Below are positions 1 through 9,161 of a DNA stretch of 64,000 bases, piece after piece. The notes beneath the pieces are model-generated. The model worked only from the letters and a program-made list of their open reading frames with translations, had not been told where the DNA came from and made no database searches. The DNA is from Paenibacillaceae bacterium (GTDB taxonomy: Bacteria > Bacillota > Bacilli > Paenibacillales > CANHGK01), in the NCBI GenBank assembly GCA_947460235.1, contig CANHGK010000001.1, positions 161,326 to 225,325 of the forward strand. Reading direction: 5' to 3'. Position 1 is the first letter of the stretch. Each line of letters begins with the position of its first letter. Made by a program: the position numbers and the translations under genes.

Positions 1-648
<648 letters not shown>

Positions 649-665
649 CACTTCTTCGCTCTTAC

Positions 666-1685
666 TCATAAATTTAACAACAATTTTGCTGCAGCCTCGT
701 CCGTTACAAGCACATGACTATGTCCAAATCTGAGCACAGCCGCAATCGCGCCTGCCTTACTCGATCCTCCAGCAACAGCAACAACTTGTTCCGCCTTCTG
801 CCAGTCCGGCATACTTAATCCGACGGTCGGCGTCTCGTGAACAACCTTACCTTGACGATCAAAATAATACCCGAGTGCCTCGGCAAGTGCGCCATCATTA
901 AGCAATGCTTCAAGTTGGTCGCCTGCCATATTGCGGCGTTCCGCCATTCGAACAGCATCACCAATCCCATGAACAACAATACGCGAACTGCGAATTGCTT
1001 GAACAACTTCATAGACCGATGGTTCTTGCATGAGTGATTGATGTGCCTCTTCACTTAAGTGATCCGGCACGTGCAATAATCGATGTTGTGCACCCGTGCG
1101 CTTTGCCATTGTGGAAGCAATCGTGTTAGCCTGCAATGAAACATCTTCACCAAGTCCGCCGCGAGTCGGCACAAACCAGTTCTGTTTCAATGCGGGTTGC
1201 GATGCAATCTGCTCCGCCGCTTCCGCAAGTGTGGATCCGCCAGTTACTGCAATTACATCACCGGGGTTAATCACTGCTCGCAAATACTCTCCTGCCGCCC
1301 GGCCAATTTCCCGCCGGACCCAATCTGATTGCTCAGAGTCACCACGAACGACAATGGATTTCTTCAAAGAAAAACGATTGCTCAATTCCAATTCAAGTTT
1401 GTCTAACCCAAGCCACTCATTCATCGAAGGCTCAAGCTTCTCAACTAATTCTCTTCCCCAGTCGGTGATCCGAACACCAGAAGATTCAACATGTACCAAG
1501 CCATGTTCCTTCAAAAACTCGATATCCGTGCGCAACATCCGCTCAGAAAATCCAAGCGCCTGAACCATTGAACGTCGGCCAGTTTGTCCGCTAACCAACA
1601 AGTGGTGAAGTATCATATATCGTTTGCGTAGGTCCGCCATCCCTTCAGGGATTAACAGTCGCTGCATTTCCCATAGGTTATGCAT
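666..1685 (-). CDS. cggR: Central glycolytic genes regulator CggR (SorC family)
   Basis: Transcriptional repressor of the lower glycolytic genes, relieved by fructose-1,6-bisphosphate in characterised homologues. An N-terminal winged helix (GRRSMVQALGFSERMLRTD) is followed by a SorC sugar-binding domain with GDVIAVTGGSTLAE and VVHGIGDA motifs. I chose the ATG at 1685 (339 aa; the family is about 340) because the product then begins MHNLWEMQRLL, like known CggR. A GGGGGACC Shine-Dalgarno-like run lies upstream. An upstream in-frame TTG at 1742 (358 aa) is possible, but it would put the palindromic candidate operator inside the coding region. The gene lies directly upstream of gapA. Confidence 0.93.
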   Translation of the reverse strand: MHNLWEMQRLLIPEGMADLRKRYMILHHLLVSGQTGRRSMVQALGFSERMLRTDIEFLKEHGLVHVESSGVRITDWGRELVEKLEPSMNEWLGLDKLELELSNRFSLKKSIVVRGDSEQSDWVRREIGRAAGEYLRAVINPGDVIAVTGGSTLAEAAEQIASQPALKQNWFVPTRGGLGEDVSLQANTIASTMAKRTGAQHRLLHVPDHLSEEAHQSLMQEPSVYEVVQAIRSSRIVVHGIGDAVRMAERRNMAGDQLEALLNDGALAEALGYYFDRQGKVVHETPTVGLSMPDWQKAEQVVAVAGGSSKAGAIAAVLRFGHSHVLVTDEAAAKLLLNL

Positions 1686-1719
1686 ATTGCGTATGGTCCC
1701 CCGATCAATCCGATCTCGC

Positions 1720-1736
1720 GGGTCTGTAACCGACCC
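1720..1736 (-). promoter_or_regulatory. Candidate CggR operator (palindrome GGGTC-N7-GACCC)
   Basis: A perfect 5-base inverted repeat with a 7-base spacer lies between the cggR promoter and its start codon. This is where CggR binds in B. subtilis to block its own operon. The half-site differs from the B. subtilis operator as I remember it, so the assignment rests on position and symmetry. Confidence 0.4.
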
Positions 1737-1780
1737 GACCAATCCATTTTTGACCCACCAAGACTAAAACTTACTAAGCT

Positions 1781-1809
1781 ATTGTAAACAATTTCGATAC
1801 ACTTCGCAA
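1781..1809 (-). promoter_or_regulatory. Sigma-A promoter of cggR-gapA
   Basis: Read on the minus strand: TTGCGA, 17-base spacer, TACAAT. Transcription would start near 1774, about 90 bases before the chosen cggR ATG, leaving room for the operator. Confidence 0.6.
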
Positions 1810-1857
1810 CCGAACACATTTGTTCGTAATCTAGCAGATTCGCATGCATTTCCCTTC

Positions 1858-1886
1858 TTGCAATTTGCAAATTCGGGCGTTATAAT
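1858..1886 (+). promoter_or_regulatory. Sigma-A promoter of tRNA-Arg
   Basis: TTGCAA, 17-base spacer, then a perfect TATAAT at 1881-1886. The expected start near 1893 is about 14 bases before the mature tRNA 5' end. Confidence 0.7.
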
Positions 1887-1906
1887 TCTCTTTGCTGCGT
1901 AATTGT

Positions 1907-1978
1907 GCGCTCGTGGTCCAATGGATATGACGTAGGCCTCCGGAGCCTGAGATCAAGGTTCGATTCCTTGCGAGCGCG
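1907..1978 (+). tRNA. tRNA-Arg (anticodon CCG)
   Basis: Cloverleaf with acceptor stem GCGCTCG/CGAGCGC, anticodon loop CTCCGGA (anticodon CCG), T-arm GGTTCGATTCC and discriminator G. CCA is not encoded. It is a single-gene unit with its own promoter and terminator, on the strand opposite to its neighbours. Confidence 0.95.
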
Positions 1979-1983
1979 GAGAA

Positions 1984-2030
1984 ACAAACAACCCACACCC
2001 TATCAACTAGGGAGTGGGTTGTTTTGTTTT
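1984..2030 (+). terminator. Rho-independent terminator of tRNA-Arg
   Basis: Stem AACAACCCAC(A)CCCT pairs with AGGG(A)GTGGGTTGTT, followed by a T-rich tail. It sits directly after the tRNA. Confidence 0.85.
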
Positions 2031-2081
2031 GGTTAACTCCGTAAAAATAAGCTGATCTTTCTTCTGAAACGAATAACCGGT

Positions 2082-3020
2082 TTATGCCGTCACATCTCGT
2101 TTATTAAACACAATCCACGACGCCGCGATAAACATTACAAAATACACAACAATCACACCAACTGAGAAATCCCGCGTCATCCCGTCAATCATCGGCGAAT
2201 TCGTCAAATATACCGTGAGATCCGTATTCTCAAACAAGTAATATTTTGCCCACCAATATTGGCGTGATGAGAAAAATGCCGCGATCGCTGCGCCGCCAAA
2301 CGTGAGTCCAACAGACGTTGCAATTGCGATGGAAATACTGCGGAATACCGTCGAAATCATAAACGCCATCGTCACAAGCAATACCATTTCCACGCATTTG
2401 TATCCATACGTGCTCATCGCGTAGGTGAACATATTCGATTCATGCACGACCAAATCTGGCGTAGCGTACAAATACGGTAAACCCACCTGATCGAACCCTT
2501 CTAAGATTCCAGAAGTAACAAACGCGGTGCCGAATAATGCCGTAAGCATGAGTAAAGCAAATACTAGCGTCGTAATATATTTAGATAGTAAAATTTTCGA
2601 GCGCGATGCGCGGCCAATTAACAACAACTTGATCGTCCCACTGCTAAATTCTCCAGCAACACTTTCACCTGCAATAATGACAGTTAACATTGTAATTGCA
2701 ACAAGTAAGTTTGCGCTCGTCAAAACACCGCCCCAAAGTGACAATTCAGTTGGTGGCATATTATTTTTTAATCGATATTGATCAACCGCTAATCGTTGTT
2801 GCATTTCTGCTTTTCGGTCCGCTGGAATATCCGGTCGGCTAAGTCGTTGTTGATCTCTTGTAATTTGTTTCGTAAGATCCACTTTCCAGTCGCCTTTCGT
2901 CAAATCATTGTGCACAACAATTAACAATGTGACGGTTCCCGCGATCAAGACCATGAACATTAACCACGTCCGTAGACGACGATAGATTTTCATGTGTTCA
3001 TTCATTAGCAAATTAAACAA
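2082..3020 (-). CDS. ABC-2 type transporter permease subunit
   Basis: Membrane subunit of an exporter partnered with the ATPase just upstream. About six hydrophobic segments: one near the N-terminus, a cytoplasmic/periplasmic charged stretch (residues ~40-90), then five C-terminal helices. This matches BcrB/NatB-like ABC-2 permeases. It overlaps the ATPase gene, so the two are translationally coupled. I favour the TTG at 3020 (312 aa) because AAGGGGTGG is well placed before it; the GTG at 3029 is too close to that site. The substrate is unknown; bacitracin, lantibiotic or another peptide is possible by family and by linkage to a two-component system. Confidence 0.82.
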   Translation of the reverse strand: MFNLLMNEHMKIYRRLRTWLMFMVLIAGTVTLLIVVHNDLTKGDWKVDLTKQITRDQQRLSRPDIPADRKAEMQQRLAVDQYRLKNNMPPTELSLWGGVLTSANLLVAITMLTVIIAGESVAGEFSSGTIKLLLIGRASRSKILLSKYITTLVFALLMLTALFGTAFVTSGILEGFDQVGLPYLYATPDLVVHESNMFTYAMSTYGYKCVEMVLLVTMAFMISTVFRSISIAIATSVGLTFGGAAIAAFFSSRQYWWAKYYLFENTDLTVYLTNSPMIDGMTRDFSVGVIVVYFVMFIAASWIVFNKRDVTA

Positions 3021-3933
3021 TTTGACCACCCCTTGTCATTTCTAGGAATTTATCTTCCAGGGAAGTTGCGATTTTCTTAATTCCATATAGTTTTACCCCA
3101 CCGCGTACCAATCGTTCGGTCACATCGGCAATACCGTCACGATTCAGTACAATTTCTAGTCCATCATCGATCAAATTAAATGCAATTGCAGGCTCAGCGC
3201 TCAATAGCATGCTTGCAACTTCCTTATCTCCAACCTCGAATAGGACTTTGAACGAATCCCCAGTATCCGTAAATTCTTTCATCGATTTTACATCAACAAG
3301 TTTCCCATTTTGAATAATTCCGACACGATCACACATCAATTCCATTTCAGAGAGCAAATGACTTGAAACCAATACCGAAATATTTTCTTCACGTGTCAAT
3401 TTGCGCAGATAATCACGCAATTCGCGAATGCCCGCAGGATCGAGGCCATTCGTCGGTTCATCCAAAATAAGCAATTGTGGTTTGCGAAGTAATGCCTGTG
3501 CCAATCCAAGGCGTTGACGCATTCCGAGTGAATACGTGCTCACGCGATCGTGAATCCGATTTTCCATTGCCACCAATTTGATTACTTCTTGAATCCGTTC
3601 TTTCGATATGCCTGGAACCATTCGCGCAAAATGTGTTAAATTCTGAAAACCCGTCAAGTACTTATACATTTCTGGATTTTCAACAATCGCACCCACTTTG
3701 ATAATCGCCTGCTCAAAATGTCTCGAAATGCTTTTCCCGTCGATCAAAATATCCCCTTCGGTCATGCGCATCAAACCAACCATCATCCGAATCGTCGTCG
3801 TTTTCCCGGCACCATTTGGCCCTAAAAATCCAAAAATCTCTCCCCGAGGCACTTCAAAATTGAGCCGATCAATAATCTTTTTGCCGCCAATGATTTTTGT
3901 CACATTCTTCAATTGCAAAATCGGTGTTGACAT
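3013..3933 (-). CDS. ABC transporter ATP-binding protein (BcrA-like)
   Basis: 306 aa, from an ATG with AAGGAGTGAT upstream. It has Walker A GPNGAGKTTT (residues ~38-47), the ABC signature YSLGMRQRLG (~135), Walker B LLILDEPTNGLD (~155) and the switch histidine in VLVSSHLL. The C-terminal ~90 residues are the variable extension typical of drug and peptide exporters. It probably pairs with the following ABC-2 permease and is co-transcribed with the upstream kinase and regulator, an arrangement common for antimicrobial-peptide detoxification modules. The exact substrate cannot be read from the sequence. Confidence 0.88.
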   Translation of the reverse strand: MSTPILQLKNVTKIIGGKKIIDRLNFEVPRGEIFGFLGPNGAGKTTTIRMMVGLMRMTEGDILIDGKSISRHFEQAIIKVGAIVENPEMYKYLTGFQNLTHFARMVPGISKERIQEVIKLVAMENRIHDRVSTYSLGMRQRLGLAQALLRKPQLLILDEPTNGLDPAGIRELRDYLRKLTREENISVLVSSHLLSEMELMCDRVGIIQNGKLVDVKSMKEFTDTGDSFKVLFEVGDKEVASMLLSAEPAIAFNLIDDGLEIVLNRDGIADVTERLVRGGVKLYGIKKIATSLEDKFLEMTRGGQIV

Positions 3934-4015
3934 CCCCAATCACTCCTTGTGTTTTCGAATGTATTCAGAAATTCTCGTAAAACCAAATAACTCATCTTCC
4001 CAATTACCTCAACAT

Positions 4016-4711
4016 TTATCCGCGCAACCTGTATCCAACGCCCCATACGGTCTCGAGCAAGGTAGGTTTCGATGGGTTTTCCTCGATTTTTTCACGAAGT
4101 CGGCGTACATGAACCGTCACCGTCGCCACATCTCCGCTCGAATCCATTCCCCAAACACGTTCAAATAAATGTTCTTTCGTAAACACCTTATTTGGATGTG
4201 TCATAAATAGCGCTAACAAATCAAATTCTTTTAAGCTTAATGCAATGTCAATTTCATCGATAAATACGCGCCGTGATTCTCGCTCAAGTGACACCCCGCG
4301 CACATGAATCCAATCGCCATTCGACGCCGCCGTTTTGCCAGTCAATCGTTCGTGCCTTGAAATGTGTGCCTTCACGCGTGCGACAAGTTCACCTGGACTA
4401 AAAGGTTTCGTGATATAGTCATCCGCGCCGTATCCAAGCCCTTTGATTTTATCCATCTCATCTGTTTTGGCAGACACCATGATAATTGGGATGTTCTGTT
4501 TCTCACGAATTCGCTGACAAATGGCGAACCCATCGGTTTGTCCAGGCAACATCACATCTAAGACGACTGCGTCATACACACACTCTTTTATTTTCGCAAA
4601 TGCATCGGTTGCGTTTTGCACCCAATCAACGAGATATCCACCATAATTCAGATATACCTGCTCCAACTCTGCGATACTCGCATCATCTTCGACAATCAGA
4701 ATTCGCGCCAT
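4016..4711 (-). CDS. OmpR/PhoB-family response regulator
   Basis: 231 aa. The receiver domain (1-115) has the acidic pocket EDD near residue 8-10, phospho-acceptor Asp52 in VVLDVMLPG, and SAKTDE with the conserved lysine. The C-terminal winged helix (~135-230) ends with VTVHVRRLREKIE and VWGVGYRLRG. Its ATG abuts the stop codon of the kinase gene (TAAATG), and GGAAGGGGGG serves as ribosome binding site. It presumably drives the ABC genes 80 bases downstream. Confidence 0.93.
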   Translation of the reverse strand: MARILIVEDDASIAELEQVYLNYGGYLVDWVQNATDAFAKIKECVYDAVVLDVMLPGQTDGFAICQRIREKQNIPIIMVSAKTDEMDKIKGLGYGADDYITKPFSPGELVARVKAHISRHERLTGKTAASNGDWIHVRGVSLERESRRVFIDEIDIALSLKEFDLLALFMTHPNKVFTKEHLFERVWGMDSSGDVATVTVHVRRLREKIEENPSKPTLLETVWGVGYRLRG

Positions 4712-6214
4712 TTACACGTGCCCCCCTTCCATCCCTTGCTCATTCCAAATCGGGAGTCCGAGTGAAATTAGCGTCCCTCCGTTTGGAGACGATTTCGCTT
4801 CGATCACCCCGCCATGCGCAAGTGCAATTTGTCTTGCGATCGCAAGTCCAAGCCCAGCACCGCCATCACTGCGCGACGAATCCCCTCGGGTAAAACGTTC
4901 AAACACATTCGGCAATAACTCTGGAGGAATACCCGAACCATTATCTTCAACATGAATAAAGGCAAGTTTCGATTCCCCCAACAAACGAATCACAATTTCA
5001 CCTTCTGCACGCTTCATATATTTCACTGCATTATCAAGCACATTCATCACGACGCGCTGCAATTCCGCACGGTCCGCTCGTACTAAGATGATCGGACGCA
5101 CATGTTCCGTTCGTTCAAAAAACAACCGAATCCCTTTACTTTGAAAATCATCGGCCATTTCATCTACGCAGTCTTTCAAAAATCCAACCAAATCAACCGC
5201 TTCAAACGAAAATTGTTTGCGCCCCAAGTCCAACAAGGACAACTCAAACAATTCTTGAATCAGGTGCTGCACGTGATGTGTTTTGTTCACGATATTTTGA
5301 GCGTATCTCCGATCCATTTCCTCGTTCTGCGTCAATCCGTCGACCATCGCTTCTGCGTATCCTCGAATGGCCGTTACCGGCGTTCGCAAATCATGTGAAA
5401 TATTCGCAAGCAATTCTTTGCGATTGTTTTCATAATGTTGTTGTACATCGGCCGCATCTTTCAGTTGACTTCGCATTTGATTAAATGAATTCGCAAGAAT
5501 TCCGATTTCATCCGTTCGCTTCAACCCAAATTCAAATGCCAAATCTCCCGCTCGAATTCGTTCGGTCGCATTCGTCAACTCACGAAGTGGTTTTACCACG
5601 GAGTGCGATACCCACCACGTTAACAAGCCCATCGTCATCAAAAAAACGGCGATCAATCCAAACATAAACCACCGAAACGATTCCCTTACAAACCGCCCGA
5701 ATATCCCAATATCCGACACAATCCACACGCGCCCACCAGATTGATCCATATAATGAACATCCCACGTTTTCAAAATAAGTCCACGTGTGTGAGGCAACGC
5801 ATCTTCATTAGCCTCATCGTTCGTCCCTAAATTTTGCTCCGCGTCGAATTGTTTCGCTAAATCCAATGCATTAATTCGTGATAACGAAGGCGATTGATGA
5901 ACCAGGCGATTTCCCTGCCATACGATGACCCCAACATTCCAATCCGCTACAGACATTTCCCATTCCTTCATATTCTGAGCGCGAAGCAAATCATTTGGAT
6001 GTTTGTTGATCATTTCATCTATCGTCGCATACGCACGAACTTGCTCATCCCAAAGTGCTACGAGAGGATTTGGCGCTTTGGTAATGGCTTCATCAAAAAT
6101 CGGCAACCGTCCAATAAGGGCGATCATGATTCCGATCAAACCCGCCAAGCCAATGATTAGCGGAACCAAAAACATCACCGCATACGAAATCGCCATGCGC
6201 CATTTCATACTCAT
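4712..6214 (-). CDS. Membrane sensor histidine kinase with HAMP domain
   Basis: 500 aa from the ATG at 6214, chosen because GGAGG lies 8 bases before it; the in-frame ATG 15 bases upstream has no such site. One transmembrane helix lies near residues 10-35 and a second near 183-206, enclosing an extracytoplasmic sensor of ~145 residues. Then come HAMP, the phospho-acceptor His274 in NISHDLRTPVTA, and the ATP-binding domain with VLDNAVKY (N box), DNGSGIP (G1) and GGAGLGLAI (G2). Large sensor loops distinguish it from the loop-less BceS kinases. It is first in the kinase-regulator-ABC operon; the signal is unknown. Confidence 0.92.
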   Translation of the reverse strand: MSMKWRMAISYAVMFLVPLIIGLAGLIGIMIALIGRLPIFDEAITKAPNPLVALWDEQVRAYATIDEMINKHPNDLLRAQNMKEWEMSVADWNVGVIVWQGNRLVHQSPSLSRINALDLAKQFDAEQNLGTNDEANEDALPHTRGLILKTWDVHYMDQSGGRVWIVSDIGIFGRFVRESFRWFMFGLIAVFLMTMGLLTWWVSHSVVKPLRELTNATERIRAGDLAFEFGLKRTDEIGILANSFNQMRSQLKDAADVQQHYENNRKELLANISHDLRTPVTAIRGYAEAMVDGLTQNEEMDRRYAQNIVNKTHHVQHLIQELFELSLLDLGRKQFSFEAVDLVGFLKDCVDEMADDFQSKGIRLFFERTEHVRPIILVRADRAELQRVVMNVLDNAVKYMKRAEGEIVIRLLGESKLAFIHVEDNGSGIPPELLPNVFERFTRGDSSRSDGGAGLGLAIARQIALAHGGVIEAKSSPNGGTLISLGLPIWNEQGMEGGHV

Positions 6215-6320
6215 TTTGGCATCCTCCATTCCGGTTCAAATCGATTCTTATCGTATCATAGTCTAAAAAAATTACAGCAAGCATATACATTTATTAAATT
6301 TTTCTAAACAGATTTCCGTC

Positions 6321-6350
6321 TTGCAATGTTATCCCAGAATGCGCTATACT
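6321..6350 (+). promoter_or_regulatory. Sigma-A promoter of clpP
   Basis: TTGCAA at 6321-6326, 18-base spacer, TATACT at 6345-6350. The start point would fall near 6357, right at the CtsR operator. Confidence 0.7.
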
Positions 6351-6357
6351 TCTTATA

Positions 6358-6374
6358 GGTCAAAGATAGTCAAA
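6358..6374 (+). promoter_or_regulatory. CtsR operator (heptad direct repeat)
   Basis: GGTCAAA-GAT-AGTCAAA matches the CtsR consensus (A/G)GTCAAA-NAN-(A/G)GTCAAA exactly. It overlaps the predicted clpP transcription start, as expected for repression until heat or protein stress inactivates CtsR. Confidence 0.9.
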
Positions 6375-6400
6375 CAATCGCTCGAGCAGGAGGAATTGGC

Positions 6401-6985
6401 ATGAGTTATGTACCTATGGTCATCGAAACAACGAATCGCGGTGAACGCGCTTATGATTTGTATTCCCGTTTGTTGAAGGACCGCATTATTTTCCTTGGCT
6501 CCCCGATCAACGATATGGTAGCGAATTCAATAATCGCTCAATTGTTGTTCTTAGCTGCGGAAGATTCAGACAAAGATATTTCCATTTATATTAACAGTCC
6601 TGGCGGTTCGATCACGTCTGGCATGGCGATTTATGACACGATGCAATACATCAAACCAGATGTTAGCACGATCTGCGTTGGGATGGCTGCATCGATGGGC
6701 GCTTTCTTACTTGCAGCTGGCGCAAAAGGCAAACGCTTCGCGTTGCCGAACAGTGAAGTAATGATTCACCAACCGCTCGGCGGAGCCGAAGGTCAAGCGA
6801 GCGATATTCAGATTCGCGCCAACCGCATTTTGCGCATGCGTGATTCATTGAACGGCATTTTGGCAGAACGCACAGGGCAACCAATTGAGCGTATCGAGAA
6901 GGATACTGATCGAGATAACTTTATGACTGCAGCCGACGCCAAAACCTATGGTTTGATTGACCAAGTCATTGAACGCGTGAAATAA
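6401..6985 (+). CDS. clpP: ATP-dependent Clp protease proteolytic subunit
   Basis: Serine peptidase of the ClpXP/ClpCP machines; 194 aa, the standard length. The catalytic triad is Ser98 (GMAASMGA), His123 (VMIHQP) and Asp172. The N-terminal axial loop begins [10 protein letters not shown], and the AGGAGGAATTGGC site before the ATG fixes the start. A single-gene unit with sigma-A promoter, CtsR operator and a strong terminator. Regulated proteolysis, heat-shock survival and competence/sporulation control are the known family roles. Confidence 0.98.
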   Translation: MSYVPMVIETTNRGERAYDLYSRLLKDRIIFLGSPINDMVANSIIAQLLFLAAEDSDKDISIYINSPGGSITSGMAIYDTMQYIKPDVSTICVGMAASMGAFLLAAGAKGKRFALPNSEVMIHQPLGGAEGQASDIQIRANRILRMRDSLNGILAERTGQPIERIEKDTDRDNFMTAADAKTYGLIDQVIERVK

Positions 6986-6997
6986 TTGTTATTTATA

Positions 6998-7045
6998 TAA
7001 AAAGAGTTTCTTCCCGCTATTTGTCGGAAAGAAACTCTTTTTATT
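6998..7045. terminator. Bidirectional terminator between clpP and agrB
   Basis: AAAAAGAGTTTCTT pairs with AAGAAACTCTTTTT, giving a U-run in either direction. It serves the convergent clpP (plus) and agrB (minus) transcripts and overlaps the agrB stop region. Confidence 0.88.
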
Positions 7046-7667
7046 TGATTTTTTCTTTTTCAACCCACAAAATGAACCTACGTACGAACGAAAGATTGAA
7101 CCCATACGCAATCCACGCACCAATTACAGCCGCACTTAGAAAAGCTGCACATTGGGATTCATTCACATGTAACAATCCTATTGCGACCCATGTGAAGAGC
7201 GTAATCATGAGCCACCCGTAAGATAACCCCTTACTCATCTCAATACGTCTCGATGTATACTTTCTTTTCCCCCACCGAATTGGAACATGAAAAAATGTGA
7301 TCCAACACCCCATTATACCCACAGACAGCATTACCAAGATTCCAATTACACCAAAGCGCTCCACCGGGATGAGTATTCTTGTGATTCCCAATCCGAGAAG
7401 CATTGTTCCCGTCGACCACACCACACAACGCACAAAAGTCTGTGCGTGAACGCCTCCGGTTATTGCCCGCGTGATCGCATAACCAAGCATAACACCACCA
7501 AGTACTGACAATGCATTGAAGATCAATGCCAGCCCCAACCAGATCGCACCTTTAATGCATGATTGAAGAAAAATATGCAGCCCAAATTGTAACACATCCA
7601 CATGAAATTGCTTGTCAGCCTTTTCTGCAATATACTTTGCGCCACGATTTGACCACTCAGCCAGCAT
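7041..7667 (-). CDS. agrB: AgrB-like peptide-processing membrane protease
   Basis: Integral membrane cysteine endopeptidase that removes the C-terminal tail of AgrD and cyclises the autoinducer. About 208 aa, with several hydrophobic helices. The motif AITGGVHAQTFVRC contains the catalytic His and Cys seven residues apart (His74, Cys81), as in staphylococcal AgrB. It overlaps the end of the upstream kinase gene. An ATG at 7685 is also in frame, but the AGGTGG site touches it with no spacing, so 7667 is preferred; the start remains uncertain. It is the last gene of a cluster that also encodes an AgrD-like peptide and two AgrC-like kinases. Confidence 0.86.
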   Translation of the reverse strand: MLAEWSNRGAKYIAEKADKQFHVDVLQFGLHIFLQSCIKGAIWLGLALIFNALSVLGGVMLGYAITRAITGGVHAQTFVRCVVWSTGTMLLGLGITRILIPVERFGVIGILVMLSVGIMGCWITFFHVPIRWGKRKYTSRRIEMSKGLSYGWLMITLFTWVAIGLLHVNESQCAAFLSAAVIGAWIAYGFNLSFVRRFILWVEKEKIK

Positions 7668-9093
7668 ATTGCAGCTCGCCTTCATCCACCTGATTGGTTT
7701 GATTTGAGATCGGATTTGTCACCGGTAAATCAAAAATAAACTCCGTACCATTTTCGAGATTACTTGTCACATGAAGTTCTCCGCCGATCCGACTAAGAAT
7801 TTGCGTGACAGAAGCCAATCCGACACCTTGATTACCAGACTTCGTTGTAAATCCTAGATTCAAAATTTGTTCCATTCGATCCTGTGGAATCGGAGCAGCG
7901 TTATTCCCAATTACTAATTTAACTCTCCCTGCGTCTAATTTATTCGTACGCATCCAAATACGCTTTTCAACAACCCGATCCGATTCCTCGTTTTGATCAA
8001 AGGCCTCAATTGCATTGTTGATGATATTACCGATGATTACGCTCATTTCTGTGACCTTCCATGCGACTCCATTCAAATTGTCGACCAGTTGAAGATCCAT
8101 TAAAATGTTTTTCTTGTCGGCCTCTGTAATCTTTACAAGGAGCAATGCACTTAAAAACGGATTACCCTTAACAACTACGGCGTTCAATTGTTTAATTTCC
8201 ATACTTACTTGACCGATGTATTCCATTGCTTGATTACCACGATTACTCTGAATTAAACCTTGTACCACCTGTACATGATTCACGAAATCATGACGTTCCG
8301 CACGAAGTTGTGTGAATAAATATTCAATACTTTTCGATTGTTGAATCATTAAGTTCAATTGTTCATCTTTATATTCGAGCATTTCCTGCTTAAAAAGCAT
8401 ATTTTGCTTAGACTCCATTTGTTTTTGAATGCTAAATACTAACGCATAAATACTTATTGCCACAACAAAATAGAGAATAAAATCCATCATTTCTTTTGCA
8501 CCAAAGCGGAACAATTCAAGTAAACAATATATACCCGTTGTCCAAACAAATATCATGAGCACATTGACTAAGCGTGTAAATCTGATGGAGACTTGATCGA
8601 GTTGCGCGTGAAACGTTGTTGCATTCGCTGGATTTTTATAAAAAGTGATCTTCCATCGATCAAGAACCCAAAAGATCAACAGTTTTGAAACATACAAAAA
8701 TGCAATTCCTGTCAAAAAAACATCCTTACGCATCCCGAGTTCTTGAATATCCATTCCTTTTACAAACACAAAATACATTGCAACAATTATTTCTAATAAT
8801 ACTTCAAAAACCTTTAAAAACATTACACCTGCGAGCGCACGCCAAAATTTATCCGAGATGAGAATCCATGAAAGTAAAATCATACAAACAATTTGAATAT
8901 ATGTACGATTCTCGTTAAGCGGAAAATATGTACTTCCGATCGCATCAAAAATTGAAATCGCTAAGACCTGAAAACCAAACGTGTATTTCTTTACCTTTGG
9001 ACTCACATTCAATACCTTATAAATAATTAAATATCCTAAAATATTATCAATGAGCGCAGTTAATAAATATTCAGGCAAACTTAACAATGGCAT
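7657..9093 (-). CDS. AgrC-like GHKL sensor histidine kinase (copy 1)
   Basis: 478 aa from the ATG at 9093, with GGGAGG 7 bases before it. The N-terminal ~220 residues carry about six membrane helices. Then come a coiled linker and the H-box RAERHDFVNHVQ, and a GHKL ATPase with NIINNAIEAFD (N box) and GNQGVGLASV (G box). Full-length architecture matches AgrC quorum-sensing receptors. It is clearly paralogous to the kinase at 9384-10811; the cytoplasmic halves share long near-identical blocks while the membrane sensors differ. It lies between agrD and agrB; no AgrA-type LytTR regulator is adjacent. Confidence 0.88.
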   Translation of the reverse strand: MPLLSLPEYLLTALIDNILGYLIIYKVLNVSPKVKKYTFGFQVLAISIFDAIGSTYFPLNENRTYIQIVCMILLSWILISDKFWRALAGVMFLKVFEVLLEIIVAMYFVFVKGMDIQELGMRKDVFLTGIAFLYVSKLLIFWVLDRWKITFYKNPANATTFHAQLDQVSIRFTRLVNVLMIFVWTTGIYCLLELFRFGAKEMMDFILYFVVAISIYALVFSIQKQMESKQNMLFKQEMLEYKDEQLNLMIQQSKSIEYLFTQLRAERHDFVNHVQVVQGLIQSNRGNQAMEYIGQVSMEIKQLNAVVVKGNPFLSALLLVKITEADKKNILMDLQLVDNLNGVAWKVTEMSVIIGNIINNAIEAFDQNEESDRVVEKRIWMRTNKLDAGRVKLVIGNNAAPIPQDRMEQILNLGFTTKSGNQGVGLASVTQILSRIGGELHVTSNLENGTEFIFDLPVTNPISNQTNQVDEGELQYAG

Positions 9094-9161
9094 ACATATG
9101 CCTCCCTCAATTGGATTGGGCACACCAAACGAGTGTTATGATGTGCCCGAAGAACGTTTAC

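Noticed and set aside
1652..1870. Open frame on the minus strand covering the cggR promoter
   Set aside because: It overlaps promoter, operator and the cggR 5' part in another frame and has no family resemblance.
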